Source: CAZGAH01 sp964523295 (lineage in GTDB: Bacteria > Desulfobacterota > Desulfovibrionia > Desulfovibrionales > Desulfovibrionaceae). Taken from it: a DNA stretch of 64,000 nt. Made by a program: the position numbers and the translations under genes. The notes below the pieces were generated by a model that saw only the letters and a list, made by a program, of their open reading frames with translations, was not told the DNA's origin and made no database searches. The DNA lies in the NCBI GenBank assembly GCA_964523295.1, contig CAZGAH010000010.1, forward strand, positions 15,452-79,451, given 5' to 3'. Positions 17,873 through 27,288 of this stretch are shown here, one piece after another; within the stretch, counting starts at the first letter, position 1; each line of letters begins with the position of its first letter.

Positions 17873-19522
17873 ATGGGTCTCTCAGCGTCAATGTGGACCG
17901 GTGTTTCGGGTCTGCTCGCCCACGGCGAGAAGATGAACGTGCTGGGTAACAACATCGCCAACGTCAACACCGTCGGCTTCAAGTCCTCGGTCATGCACTT
18001 CGAAGATTTCATCTATCAATACACAGCGACCACCGCCGCAGCCAACGGTCAGGTCGGCCGAGGCGTCAGCGTCGCCGCGGTATATGGGGACTTCAGCCAG
18101 GGCGCTTTTGAAACCACCAACGAGGCAACCGACCTGGCAGTCGGAGGCAAGGGATTCTTCGGCGTCAAGCCCAAGGGCGAAGAGGGCCTGTACTATACCC
18201 GCGCCGGCAATTTCCGCTTCGACAAAGACGGCTATCTGGTCGACCCGCACGGCTACGTGCTCCAGGGTTGGGAGATCCAGCAGCAGGAAACCCAGGCAGC
18301 GACGACCACGACCAGGAGTTCGGAAGCCGAATTTCAGTCCAAGATCCGCGGCGTGGGCGCGCCCACGAACATCCAGCTGGAAGGGTTCACCTGCCAGCCC
18401 AAGCACACCAGCCGCGTAACCATGATCTCAAACCTGGACTCCCTGCACGGCGGCGACAACACCCCCGACGCCACGGACCCCTATTTCGCCCTGGCCAAAA
18501 CCTGGAACGGACAGAACGATCCGCCTCTGGGGCCGACAACCTATGCCTATCAGAACACCATCAAGGTCTACGACGAAGGCGGCGCCTCGCACGAACTGAC
18601 CATCTACTACGATCAGGTCAGTAACGCCGCGGGAAAGAATCAATGGGAATATATCGTCACCATGAAGCCCGCCGAGGACAAGCGCGCTTTCGCCTCCGGC
18701 TATCGCCCCGCCAACACCAGCGGCGCCGGCTTGCTCATGGTCGGTACCCTGTCCTTCAATTCCGCGGGACAGCTCGAGGATCTGAGCTCCTTCACCCTGC
18801 CTCCTGGCGCCACCAACGCCAAGGATATCAGCCAGTGGCGGCCCACGGCCATCTCCCAAAACGGCTATCCGCTCATGGCCGCCAACTTTACCGGCCTGAG
18901 CAACGCCAGCTGGATCGTCAACAACGACGGCACGCCCGTGGTGCCAACGCCGTCAAACGCCTCGGGCAAGCTCATCGAAATGAACTTCGGCCTGGCCACC
19001 GATCCCAACGCCCGCTGGACGAACTACAACACGCCGAACATGATCGGCTCCAATGCCACGCTGCTGCCCGGCTTCGGCACCAGCGCGGAGCGTAGCGCCA
19101 TGGCCACGACCGCCTTCGCCGGTACGTCGTCGACGCTGTTCCAGTCCCAGGACGGCTACACCTTCGGCTTTCTGCAGAACGTCTCCGTCAACCGCGACGG
19201 CATCCTCAGCGGTCGCTACTCCAACGGCGTCACGCTCGAGCTCTATCAGGTCACCCTCTACGACTTCCTGAACATGACCGGATTGCATCGCGAGGGCGGC
19301 AACCTCTTTTCCCAGACCCTGGACTCGGGCGAGGCCTTTCCCGGCCCGGCAAACGGCAACGGCCTGGGTAGCATCGCCTCCAACTCCCTCGAGCAGTCCA
19401 ACGTGGACCTGGCCAGGGAATTCGTCCAGATGATCACCACGCAGCGCGGTTTCTCCGCCAACGGCAAAGTCATCACCACCACGGACCAGATGCTCTCCGA
19501 GGTAATCATGCTCAAGCGGTAA
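17873..19522 (+). CDS. flgE: Flagellar hook protein FlgE
   Basis: This is the structural subunit of the hook. At 549 residues it is longer than enteric FlgE (about 400) but usual for this group, with the extra length in the surface-exposed middle domains. The N-terminal rod/hook motif is GLSASMWTGVSGLLAHGEKM with NVLGNNIANVNTVGFK. The C-terminal polymerisation helix ends SNVDLAREFVQMITTQRGFS and ends near MLSEVIMLKR. A strong AGGAGG sits 8 bases before the ATG. A perfect terminator follows. Confidence 0.97.
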   Translation: MGLSASMWTGVSGLLAHGEKMNVLGNNIANVNTVGFKSSVMHFEDFIYQYTATTAAANGQVGRGVSVAAVYGDFSQGAFETTNEATDLAVGGKGFFGVKPKGEEGLYYTRAGNFRFDKDGYLVDPHGYVLQGWEIQQQETQAATTTTRSSEAEFQSKIRGVGAPTNIQLEGFTCQPKHTSRVTMISNLDSLHGGDNTPDATDPYFALAKTWNGQNDPPLGPTTYAYQNTIKVYDEGGASHELTIYYDQVSNAAGKNQWEYIVTMKPAEDKRAFASGYRPANTSGAGLLMVGTLSFNSAGQLEDLSSFTLPPGATNAKDISQWRPTAISQNGYPLMAANFTGLSNASWIVNNDGTPVVPTPSNASGKLIEMNFGLATDPNARWTNYNTPNMIGSNATLLPGFGTSAERSAMATTAFAGTSSTLFQSQDGYTFGFLQNVSVNRDGILSGRYSNGVTLELYQVTLYDFLNMTGLHREGGNLFSQTLDSGEAFPGPANGNGLGSIASNSLEQSNVDLAREFVQMITTQRGFSANGKVITTTDQMLSEVIMLKR

Positions 19523-19554
19523 CCCCAACCTGACCCGAGCTTCCCCCTTCCGAG

Positions 19555-19596
19555 TTTCCCGGTCCGCGAGCACGTGCTCCGGACCGGGAAATTTTT
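19555..19596 (+). terminator. Intrinsic terminator of the fliK-flgD-flgE operon
   Basis: A 12-bp perfect stem (TTTCCCGGTCCG / CGGACCGGGAAA) with a 13-base loop is followed by TTTTT. It lies 33 bases after the flgE stop. Confidence 0.9.
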
Positions 19597-19771
19597 GCCG
19601 CCCCGGACTCGCTGAACGGCTCAGGGGCACGCCCGCATCTTCCCCTGGCCGCGTTTTCGCGCTACAGGTCGGTCAGGTGAAGTTCTGCATCTCCAGCGTC
19701 GAACACGCCGTCAGCCACGCCCGACAACACCGCAAGGAGTCGCCAGGACCAGGTCCGATCGTCATTCCTTT

Positions 19772-19990
19772 TTGCGGCACGGATTCCTTCTTGTGCCCCT
19801 TCTGGCCCTGACCGTCTTGTTCGCCTGCCACCCTGCCCGGATGGCCGTGTCGCCGGAGCTTGTTGAGCGGACCGTCGCCTACGAGGTGCGCGGGCGCGGA
19901 GAATTCGTCGTGGACGAACGCTTCAGCTTCGGCCCCCTTCACGTGGACAGCGTCAAGCGCAGCTGGACGCACGCCACGGTAAGACATCTG
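19772..19990 (+). pseudogene. Truncated lipoprotein gene
   Basis: From a TTG at 19772 the frame gives a typical lipoprotein signal: a short positive start, the hydrophobic FLLVPLLALTVLFAC, and Cys at position 19 as the lipobox. About 50 residues of a mature domain follow (ELVERTVAYEVRGRGEFVVD). Near 19990 the sequence abruptly becomes AT-rich IS3-derived DNA, so the original 3' end is lost. The frame continues by chance to 20083. The function is unknown. Confidence 0.55.
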
Positions 19991-20011
19991 GAAGTTTATC
20001 AAGGGCTTTTT

Positions 20012-20134
20012 TTATTTACGAATGATGTTTGGATGAACATCATACATTTTGGAGTGCTCCGTCAAAGAATTCCCTTCACCTAGCGCCTCGAGAGCAACCT
20101 TAGCCTTGAAATCCTTCGAATACCATTTACGCAT
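20012..20134 (-). pseudogene. IS3-family OrfA transposase fragment
   Basis: A 40-residue minus-strand ORF begins MRKWYSKDFKAKVALEALGE and continues through EHSKMYDVHPNIIRK to a stop. This is the helix-turn-helix N-terminus of an IS3-family OrfA, which normally continues for another 50 residues and is followed by OrfB with the DDE domain. Neither is present. The insertion of this element truncates the lipoprotein gene on the other strand. Confidence 0.8.
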
Positions 20135-20512
20135 TTCGGGCAAGCCTCCCTGCTGATTTTCAGGAAGAATCACACTTAAAAGCAAGAGCTATTTCTGGCC
20201 TAAAATCTCCACGTACTATATGTTTTGATCACGAACATTCTCACGTTACGAGAGAATGTTGCGAAAGTGCCTTTCTCAAACAGACCCGGAACGCCAGCTC
20301 CAATACCCCGCTGCCGCTCCTTTCACCATCCACAGTATTTCGCCATCCGCAGCACCGACTCCAGTCTGTCCCGCCTTTTCCATCTGGCGCTCCCAGGATA
20401 AAACAAGTACTGTAACGGGGTGACATGCGCAAACGTGTTGTCCGCTTTATGCTTCAACCACACCACACCTTGGCAACTGCGCGCCTGCGCGCGCATCCGG
20501 GAGGTCATCATC

Positions 20513-21053
20513 ATGCATCAGCACGACGCGACGGCGTCACCGGCCATTGTTTTACGGCCCATTGGCGTGATCCGGAGCGACTTTGTCCAGCAGGCGCACA
20601 AGAAGGCCATGCACGCGCTCAGTCAGGAGGAGCGCGTTGCGGCGACCAGGGAGCGTCATGCGAAGCTCAAGGGAATGATCAGCGAGCTTGTGCTCGAGCC
20701 CGGGTTCGAGCCCCTGCTGGACGGCATCGAGGGGTTTTCGCATATTCAGGTGTTGTTCTGGCCGCATCTGCTCAGTCCGGAGAGTCGCGCCATCCAGCGG
20801 GTCCATCCGCTGGGCAGGCCGGATATTCCCGAGCAGGGCGTTTTCGCCACCTGCACCCCCACCCGTCCCNNNNNNNNNNAGCACGCTTCGGGTCCAGGGG
20901 CTCGACGCCTGGGACGGATCGCCGATCCTGGACATCAAGCCCTTCACCGTCGGCTTCAGCCGCATCGAGAATCCCGTTGTTCCGGCGTGGATGGAAATGA
21001 TACGGCAGGAATTGCACGGCGAGGCGATTGCCCGGGACGACGACACCGACTGA
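20513..21053 (+). CDS. trmO: tRNA (N6-threonylcarbamoyladenosine-37-N6)-methyltransferase TrmO, with gap
   Basis: TrmO (YaeB/TsaA family) methylates t6A37 of some tRNAs using SAM. The N-terminal half reads LRPIGVIRSDF at the start and HIQVLFWPHLLS. It continues to GVFATCTPTRP directly before the N-run at 20870-20879. The other half resumes in another frame with STLRVQGLDAWDGSPILDI and KPFTVGFSRIENP. The missing piece should hold the family's NPIGLS motif, roughly 15 residues, so the true gap is longer than 10 bases. The frame change is an artefact of the arbitrary N length. The 5' part also contains an insertion of about 25 residues (HKKAMHALSQEERVAA) that is not usual for the family. Confidence 0.85.
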
Positions 21054-21205
21054 TCCCCGCCCTGGCCGGGGCGGACCGCGTGCGGCATGTTTCCTCTTCG
21101 TAAAAATGATGCTAGAGTAGGGAAACTGGCGCACCGTCACTCTGCGCCCTCTCTGTCAGAAACGGATTCAAATCGCTCGCCCGCGCGAGTCAGGAGAATG
21201 TCGCC

Positions 21206-21460
21206 ATGCCCCACGTGAAATTGTTTGCGCTTTCGACCTGTATTCATTGCCGGAACACCAAATCCTTTCTGGACGACAACAAGGTCGCCTACGACTGCGT
21301 TTTCGTGGATACGCTGCAGGGCGACGAGCGCAAGAACACCATCGACGAGATCAAGCGCTTCAATCAGGCCTGCTCCTTTCCGACCATGGTCATCGATGGC
21401 GGCCAAAGGGTCATCATCGGCTTTCGCGCCGACGACATCAGGGAGGCGCTAGGGATATGA
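21206..21460 (+). CDS. Glutaredoxin-like protein
   Basis: This 84-residue thioredoxin-fold protein has the active site CIHC (LSTCIHCRNTK) and the cis-Pro motif CSFPTMVIDGG. The C-terminal GFRADDIREAL is typical of the glutaredoxin/NrdH-like group. AGGAG lies 8 bases before the ATG. Its stop overlaps the start of the next gene (ATGA), so the two are translationally coupled. It probably relays electrons to or from the neighbouring ferredoxin-thioredoxin reductase-type protein. Confidence 0.92.
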   Translation: MPHVKLFALSTCIHCRNTKSFLDDNKVAYDCVFVDTLQGDERKNTIDEIKRFNQACSFPTMVIDGGQRVIIGFRADDIREALGI

Positions 21461-21810
21461 GCGAAGCCAAGGGGAAAATGAGCGCCGCGCAATTGCACGC
21501 GGCGTTGAGCAAAATTCAGGAGCCGAAGGGGTATTTCTTCAACAACGACGAGTCCATGACCCTGGCGTTGCTGGAGAGTCTGCTCATCAACAAGGAGCGG
21601 TTCGGGTACATGGCCTGCCCCTGCCGCCTGGCCAATGGCAGTTTCGAGTCCGACAGCGACATCGTCTGCCCCTGCGTCTACCGCGAACAGGACGTGGCCG
21701 AGTACGGGGCCTGCTTCTGCGGGCTGTACGTGTCGCAGGCCTGGAACGACGGCGCCATCCCGCGCGTCTTCGTTCCCGAGCGTCGGCCGCCGGAAAAGAT
21801 TCTTTTCTGA
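21457..21810 (+). CDS. Ferredoxin-thioredoxin reductase catalytic-type protein
   Basis: This 117-residue protein contains the FTR catalytic-chain cysteine pattern: MACPCRLANG, IVCPCVYRE and ACFCGLYVS. Those cysteines bind a [4Fe-4S] cluster and provide the redox disulfide that reduces a thioredoxin-fold partner. It overlaps the glutaredoxin gene by four bases, so the glutaredoxin-like protein is the obvious partner. The electron donor is probably ferredoxin. No variable (alpha) subunit is adjacent, as is common in anaerobes. Confidence 0.92.
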   Translation: MSEAKGKMSAAQLHAALSKIQEPKGYFFNNDESMTLALLESLLINKERFGYMACPCRLANGSFESDSDIVCPCVYREQDVAEYGACFCGLYVSQAWNDGAIPRVFVPERRPPEKILF

Positions 21811-21838
21811 CATCGGGTACCGTCCAGGGGGCATCGGG

Positions 21839-24436
21839 ATGTTCAAGTCGCTTCTGCGCAGATTCCGCCACGGCCGCGACGACGAGGAACAGGCCCGGGC
21901 CAGGCAGCTCTTCCGGGCCAGGTACGCCAGCTTCAAGGCATTGCTGGATTCCAATGCCGAGATGTCGAAGATACTGGCCGAGCTGGAGGAAAAGCTGCTC
22001 GGGCACGACATCTTCGGCATGGCCTTTGTGCGCAGTCAGGCCACCAGGGCCGTTTTTCACGCCATCCGGATGGTCAGGAGCCTGGACGAACTCTCCCGCG
22101 GCAAATACCCCGCCCTGCCTGGCGTAATCGACGACATCCAGCAGCGGATCAAGGAGGCCCTGGACGTACGGCGGGAGGAGTCCCTGGACGCCTACGTTAT
22201 CCCCTACGCCCGGGTGACGGCTGAGCTGGTTGACGCTGTCGGGGGCAAGAACGCCAATCTTGGGGAAATGCTCAACCGCGTCGGCCTGCCCGTGCCCCGT
22301 GGTTTTGCCATCACCACGCGCGCCTACGATGCCTTCGTGCGCGCCGGCGACATCATCGAAGAAATTAAGCGACTGAAGATGGGGCTGGACGTGAACGATA
22401 CGGACGGGATCGTTGCGGCGAGTGAGGCCATCCAGGCCATCTTTCTGCGCGCCCCGATTCCCGCGGACGTGGAAGCGGCGATCACGGACGCGTACGCGGC
22501 CCTGGCGCAAGAGATTGCGCCGGACGGGCCGCGGCCCTTCGTGGCCCTGCGCAGCAGCGCTATCGGCGAGGACAGCGCGCTGTCCTTTGCCGGGCAGTAT
22601 CTCACCGTGCTCAATGTACCCGGCGAGCAGCTGCTGCAGCGCTATCGCATGGTGCTGGCCAGTCTGTTTACCCCGCGCGCGATTTCCTACCGGCTGCAAA
22701 AGGGCGTGCCCGTCGAAGACATCGCCATGAGCGTGGCCTGCCTGGAGATGATCCGCTCAGTCTCAAGCGGCGTCATGTATACGCGCCATCCCTTCAACCT
22801 GCTCGAGGACGTCCTGCTCGTCAATGCCTCCTGGGGCCAGGGCAACAGCGTCGTAGACGGCAGTACGAAGCCCGACGAGTACGTGTTCGCCAAAACGCCG
22901 TCCCTGGCCCTGAAGCGGCGTTCCATCAGCCACAAGACCCGGCAGCAGGTCTGCGACGCGGCCGGTTACATCCGGGACGAGGCCGTGGATACGGCGCAGA
23001 GCGATCTCCCGGCCCTGAGCGACGAGCAGGCCCTGCGACTGGCCGAGGCCGGGTTGCGCCTGGAGGCGCATTTCAAAGGGCCGCAGGACGTGGAGTGGGC
23101 ATTCGATCAGGCCGGGGAACTGCGTCTGCTGCAATCGCGGCCGCTGCGTCTGGAACAATACGCCCGGCAGGAGTCCGACTCCGNNNNNNNNNNGGCTGCG
23201 CTCAGCGGTCACGCCCTGCTGCTCGAGGGCGGCCAGGCAGCCTGCCCGGGCGTCGGCGCCGGACCGGTGTTCCAGGTCACCACAGAGGAGGATCTGGCCG
23301 CCTTCCCGTCGGGCTCGGTGCTCGTCGCGGCGCACTCCTCGCCCAAGTTCATGCTCGTGCTGCACAAGACGCAGGCCATTGTCACCGACGCGGGCAGCGT
23401 GACCGGACACATGGCCTCGCTGACGCGCGAATTCAGGGTCCCGGCGCTGTTGAACACCGGACGGGCCACATCCCTGCTGCCGACAGGAACCATGGTCACC
23501 GTGGACGCCTTTTCCGGTCGTGTCTACGAAGGCAGGGTCGAGCCCTTGCTACAGTTACGGAAACCGGAACAGGTCTTCATGACCGACACGCCGGTATACC
23601 GGCTGTTGCAGTCCGTGGCCGCGCTGATCATCCCCCTGAACCTGGTAGACCCCAAGGCCGAGACCTTTGCGCCGGAGCATTGCCGCACGCTGCACGACGT
23701 GATGCGCTTCGTGCACGAGCGCTCCTATACCGAGATGTTCCGGATCAACGACTATGCCTCGAAAAGTGGCGGGCTGGCCATCAAACTCGACGCGCACCTG
23801 CCCCTGGATCTCTATCTGATCGACGTCGGCGGCGGGCTGGACGAAACCCTGGGCGAGGTACGCCGCGTCAAGCCGGAGCGGATCACCAGCACGCCGTTCA
23901 AGGCCCTGCTGCGGGGGATGCTCTGTGAGGGCGTCTGCTTCCGGCAGCCGCGGCCGGTGCATTTAAGCGGGCTGTTTTCGGTCATGAGCGAGCAGATGCT
24001 GTCGTCGCACCAGGCCGCGGAGCGCTTCGGCGACAAAAGCTACGCCATCATTTCCGATAAGTATCTCAATTTCAGCTCGCGCGTGGGCTATCACTACAGC
24101 GTGCTCGACGCCTACTGCGGCCAGACCATGAACAAGAATTACATCACCTTCGAGTTTAAGGGCGGCGCCGCCGACCCGCTGCGGCGCAACCGCCGCGCCC
24201 GGGCCATCGCCCGGATACTCGAGGCGCTGGGCTTCGTGGTGGAGGTCCAGGGCGACCGCGTGACCTCGCGCTTTCAGAAATACGAGGCCCCGGTCATCGA
24301 GGACAAGCTCGACCAGCTGGGCCGGCTGCTCCTGTTCACGCGGCAGATGGACATGCTCATGAATACGGAGGCCAGCGTGGAAAAGCTGGCGACGAGCTTC
24401 ATGCGCGGGGACTATGGCCTGGAGTCGTCAGGATAG
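21839..24436 (+). CDS. PEP synthase/pyruvate phosphate dikinase-like protein lacking the PEP/pyruvate barrel
   Basis: About 865 residues with one N-run at 23184-23193. An N-terminal region of about 120 residues (coiled, FKALLDSNAEMSKILAELEE) precedes a PPDK_N ATP-grasp domain (GGKNANLGEML, FVALRSSAIGEDSALSFAGQ, PQDVEWAFDQAGELRLLQSR). After the gap comes the swivelling phosphohistidine domain (TDAGSVTGHMASLTREFRVP, catalytic His in GHM). The last 270 residues do not show the usual PEP-utiliser TIM barrel, so a standard PEP synthase reaction is unlikely. It probably phosphorylates another acceptor by His relay, as rifampin phosphotransferase or PEPS-like proteins do. It follows the Grx-FTR pair by 28 bases. 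The start is the ATG at 21839. Confidence 0.85.
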   Translation: MFKSLLRRFRHGRDDEEQARARQLFRARYASFKALLDSNAEMSKILAELEEKLLGHDIFGMAFVRSQATRAVFHAIRMVRSLDELSRGKYPALPGVIDDIQQRIKEALDVRREESLDAYVIPYARVTAELVDAVGGKNANLGEMLNRVGLPVPRGFAITTRAYDAFVRAGDIIEEIKRLKMGLDVNDTDGIVAASEAIQAIFLRAPIPADVEAAITDAYAALAQEIAPDGPRPFVALRSSAIGEDSALSFAGQYLTVLNVPGEQLLQRYRMVLASLFTPRAISYRLQKGVPVEDIAMSVACLEMIRSVSSGVMYTRHPFNLLEDVLLVNASWGQGNSVVDGSTKPDEYVFAKTPSLALKRRSISHKTRQQVCDAAGYIRDEAVDTAQSDLPALSDEQALRLAEAGLRLEAHFKGPQDVEWAFDQAGELRLLQSRPLRLEQYARQESDSXXXXAALSGHALLLEGGQAACPGVGAGPVFQVTTEEDLAAFPSGSVLVAAHSSPKFMLVLHKTQAIVTDAGSVTGHMASLTREFRVPALLNTGRATSLLPTGTMVTVDAFSGRVYEGRVEPLLQLRKPEQVFMTDTPVYRLLQSVAALIIPLNLVDPKAETFAPEHCRTLHDVMRFVHERSYTEMFRINDYASKSGGLAIKLDAHLPLDLYLIDVGGGLDETLGEVRRVKPERITSTPFKALLRGMLCEGVCFRQPRPVHLSGLFSVMSEQMLSSHQAAERFGDKSYAIISDKYLNFSSRVGYHYSVLDAYCGQTMNKNYITFEFKGGAADPLRRNRRARAIARILEALGFVVEVQGDRVTSRFQKYEAPVIEDKLDQLGRLLLFTRQMDMLMNTEASVEKLATSFMRGDYGLESSG

Positions 24437-24497
24437 GCCCCGCCCGGGCCGACGCCGGCCCGTCACCCGCGTACAACGCGTCTGAGGAGGAAAAATC

Positions 24498-25223
24498 ATG
24501 CCCGTTCTGGTTGTCAATGTGGATCACGTCGCCACGCTCCGGCAGCAGCGCCTGGGAATCGAGCCGGATCCGGTGACGGCGGCGGCGCTGTGCGAGCTGG
24601 CCGGCGCCAGCGGGATCATCATACACCTGCGCGAAGACCGGCGCCATATCCAGGACCGCGACCTGGAACTGTTGCGCCGCACGGTCAAGACTCCGCTGCA
24701 CCTGGAAATGGCCGCCACCGAAGAAATGGCGCGCATCGCCCTGCAGACCCGACCGGAAATGGTCTGTCTGGTGCCGGAAAAACGCGAAGAACTGACCACC
24801 GAAGGCGGGCTCGACTGCGTCGGCCGGGTCGAGAGCCTGCGCGATTACCTCGCCCCCATTCACGCCGCGGGCATCGAGAGCAGCCTGTTCGTCGACGCCG
24901 CGCCGGAGCAGATCGAGGCGGCCAGGGCCATCGGCGCCGGCTACGTGGAGATCCATACCGGGCATTACGCCGACTCGAAGACGCCGGCCGAACGCGACAG
25001 CCTGCTCGCGGGCATTCTCGCCGGCATCCGCCAGGCCCGGGAGTCCGGCCTGCGCGTCAACCTGGGCCATGGGCTCAATTATGAAAACATCCGCGCCTTC
25101 GCCCGGACGCCGGGCATCTGCGAATACTCCATCGGGCACAGCATCGTCTCCCGCGCGGTCCTCGTCGGAATGGAGCGCGCCGTCCGCGACATGGTCGATA
25201 TCGTGCGTACGTTTCCCGAGTAA
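24498..25223 (+). CDS. pdxJ: Pyridoxine 5'-phosphate synthase PdxJ
   Basis: PdxJ condenses 1-deoxyxylulose-5-phosphate with 3-amino-2-oxopropyl phosphate to give pyridoxine 5'-phosphate (DXP-dependent vitamin B6 pathway). At 241 residues it is full length. It has [15 protein letters not shown] at the N-terminus, [49 protein letters not shown] and [18 protein letters not shown] site precedes the ATG. Confidence 0.98.
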   Translation: MPVLVVNVDHVATLRQQRLGIEPDPVTAAALCELAGASGIIIHLREDRRHIQDRDLELLRRTVKTPLHLEMAATEEMARIALQTRPEMVCLVPEKREELTTEGGLDCVGRVESLRDYLAPIHAAGIESSLFVDAAPEQIEAARAIGAGYVEIHTGHYADSKTPAERDSLLAGILAGIRQARESGLRVNLGHGLNYENIRAFARTPGICEYSIGHSIVSRAVLVGMERAVRDMVDIVRTFPE

Positions 25224-25250
25224 CGATCCGGGCGCAGGAACAGGTGCGGC

Positions 25251-26105
25251 GTGGCGCAGTCCGGACAATCCGACCTGATGCCGTCCGAGCAGACGGCCTG
25301 CGCCCTGCTCCCGCTCTGGGGCGGGGTGGAACTGCTGCGGGCCACCTACGTGACCCACGCCTTTTCACGCCATTTCCACGAGCAGTATGCCCTGGGCTGC
25401 ATCGAGCGCGGGGCCCTGCGTTTCCGTTATCTGGGGGAGCGGCATCTGGCCAGCGAGGGGCTGGTCAACCTGGTCGTGCCCGGCGAGGCGCACGACGGCT
25501 GCGCGGCAACGCCCGAAGGCTGGACCTACCGGATGTTCTATCTGCCCTGCGCGGCCCTGGACGCCGCGGCGACGGAGTTGTCCGGCGCGCGCGCGGCCCC
25601 GCACTTCCGGCAGGGGGTCCTCCGGGACCCCGGGCTGGCCGCTGGCATCCGCGCGGTCCACAGACTGCTGCAGCGGCCGGAACTCTCGCTCCTGGAAAAA
25701 GAAACCAGGCTGCTGGGACTGCTGACCTCCTGGATCGCCCGGCACGCCGTGGAGCCCGGCACCTGGCCACGCGCGGGCGAAGAGTCCGGCCCGGTGCGCC
25801 GCGTCCAGGACTACGTGCGCGCGCACTACGACCGGGAGCTGTGCCTGGCCGAGTTGGCCGCTGTGGCCTGTCTGAGTCCTTTTCACCTGGTGCGCGTCTT
25901 TCAGCGACGCGTCGGGGTCACGCCGCACGAATACCTGACCCAGATACGGGTAGAGCGCGCGCGCGTGCTGCTGCGTACGGACGCGCGCCTGGCCGACGTG
26001 GCCGCGGAAACCGGTTTCGCCGATCAGAGCCACCTGACCAGGCTGTTCAAGAAGCGCTTCGGGCTCACGCCGGGGAAATACCGCAATATCCTTCAAAACA
26101 GCTGA
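25251..26105 (+). CDS. AraC-family transcriptional regulator
   Basis: This 284-residue regulator begins with an AraC-type cupin ligand-binding domain (residues 20-160, with the HFHEQYALGCIERG core). It ends with two HTH motifs: the first at ELAAVACLSPFHLVRVFQRR and the second at DVAAETGFADQSHLTRLFKK, closing with the classical FGLTPGKYR. The GTG at 25251 lies 27 bases after pdxJ; an in-frame ATG at 25278 is an alternative start. It directly precedes an EamA transporter and probably controls it, the ligand being unknown. Confidence 0.93.
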   Translation: MAQSGQSDLMPSEQTACALLPLWGGVELLRATYVTHAFSRHFHEQYALGCIERGALRFRYLGERHLASEGLVNLVVPGEAHDGCAATPEGWTYRMFYLPCAALDAAATELSGARAAPHFRQGVLRDPGLAAGIRAVHRLLQRPELSLLEKETRLLGLLTSWIARHAVEPGTWPRAGEESGPVRRVQDYVRAHYDRELCLAELAAVACLSPFHLVRVFQRRVGVTPHEYLTQIRVERARVLLRTDARLADVAAETGFADQSHLTRLFKKRFGLTPGKYRNILQNS

Positions 26106-26144
26106 CCGGCGCCATGCTACTGCTCCGAAAACAAGGAGGAGAGC

Positions 26145-27059
26145 ATGTCCGCACGTGCCGTCGCGTATGTGAATCTGACGCTGGCCATGATCATCGTCGG
26201 CAGTTCCGCCGTTGCCGGGAGCGTCATGGTCGCCGTATTCCCCGTCCATCTGGCCTCGCTGCTGCGCTTTGGTCTGGCCTGCCTCATTCTGCTGCCCCTG
26301 GTGCGCTGGAAAGAGGGCGGCCTGCCCCGGTTGAGCCTGCGCACGCACGCGCTGCTGCTCTTCCAGGCCCTGTGCGGCTCGTATCTGTTCACCGTGCTGT
26401 TTCTGAACGGCCTGAAGCTGACCAGCCCGGCCTCCGCGGGGATTATCACCAGCAGCACGCCGGCCTGCATCGCCGCCATCGGCTGGATATTCCTGGGCGA
26501 ACGGCCGGGGCGCAGGGTGCTGGGCGGCATCGCCTGCTGCATGGCTGGCGTCATGACCCTGAATCTGGCCGGTGGCGCTGCGGGGGCGGGTGCGGCCGGT
26601 GCGCGGGACGCGCCGGACGCGGCGGGCGCGCTGCTCGGGAACCTTCTGGTGCTGGGCGCGGTGTTTTTCGAGTCGCTGTTTCTATTGCTGCGCAAGGGCA
26701 TACGGGAGCCGCTCTCGTCGTTGAGCGCGTCGATGCTGGTCTCGGTGTACGGGTTCGCCCTGTTTCTGCCGCTCGGCGTCGTGGAGGCAGCGGGCTTCGA
26801 TTTTTCCGCCGCGGGCGCGGGCTCCTGGCTGGCTGTGGGCTATTACGGCGCCTTTGTCACGGTACTGGCCTACCTGTTCTGGTTCACGGGCATCGTACGC
26901 GCGCCGGCGACCGTGGCCGGGCTGTTCACGGGGGTGATGCCGGTCAGCGCGGTAACGCTCGCGGTGCTGGTGCTCGGCGAGCCCTTGCGCTGGCAGCAGT
27001 TGGCCGGGTGCTGCGGCGTGCTGGCCGGTATCGCGCTGCTCTATGTCCGGAAACGATGA
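26145..27059 (+). CDS. EamA/DMT-superfamily transporter
   Basis: This 304-residue inner-membrane protein has ten hydrophobic helices in two EamA repeats (first repeat to about residue 145, second to the end). Repeat-end motifs are GWIFLGERPGRRVLGGIACC and VLVLGEPLRWQQLAGC. DMT exporters of this type expel amino acids or other metabolites. AGGAGGAG precedes the ATG. It lies 39 bases after the AraC regulator, with which it probably forms one unit. Confidence 0.93.
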   Translation: MSARAVAYVNLTLAMIIVGSSAVAGSVMVAVFPVHLASLLRFGLACLILLPLVRWKEGGLPRLSLRTHALLLFQALCGSYLFTVLFLNGLKLTSPASAGIITSSTPACIAAIGWIFLGERPGRRVLGGIACCMAGVMTLNLAGGAAGAGAAGARDAPDAAGALLGNLLVLGAVFFESLFLLLRKGIREPLSSLSASMLVSVYGFALFLPLGVVEAAGFDFSAAGAGSWLAVGYYGAFVTVLAYLFWFTGIVRAPATVAGLFTGVMPVSAVTLAVLVLGEPLRWQQLAGCCGVLAGIALLYVRKR

Positions 27060-27070
27060 TGCGCTGAGGA

Positions 27071-27288
27071 CTACGATGCACAGGCCTTGGGCTGTTGTAT
27101 GGTCCGCAGGCCGTTCTTGAAGCAGGCCTTGACCTCTTCGGGTTTCGCGCCGGGCGGCAGGGTCACGGAGTGGTAATAAGAACCATAGCGGCCTCCTGTT
27201 TTTTCAACAGTTCGCCCGTGATGGACAGCGTGGACTCCGCCAACGTCAGCTCAACGTCCTCGCATGGCCTGCACGCAGACATTTGCAT
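27071..27288 (-). pseudogene. Decayed small heat-shock protein (Hsp20) gene
   Basis: Two minus-strand frames each carry a recognisable part of the alpha-crystallin domain. The first is CEDVELTLAESTLSITGELL (beta strands 4-5). After a frameshift near 27190 comes RYGSYYHSVTLPPGAKPEEV, ending VKACFKNGLRTIQQPK before the stop at 27071. The charged loop between them is deleted and the N-terminal arm is missing. The gene is therefore dead. A functional paralogue elsewhere is likely but not visible. Confidence 0.75.
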
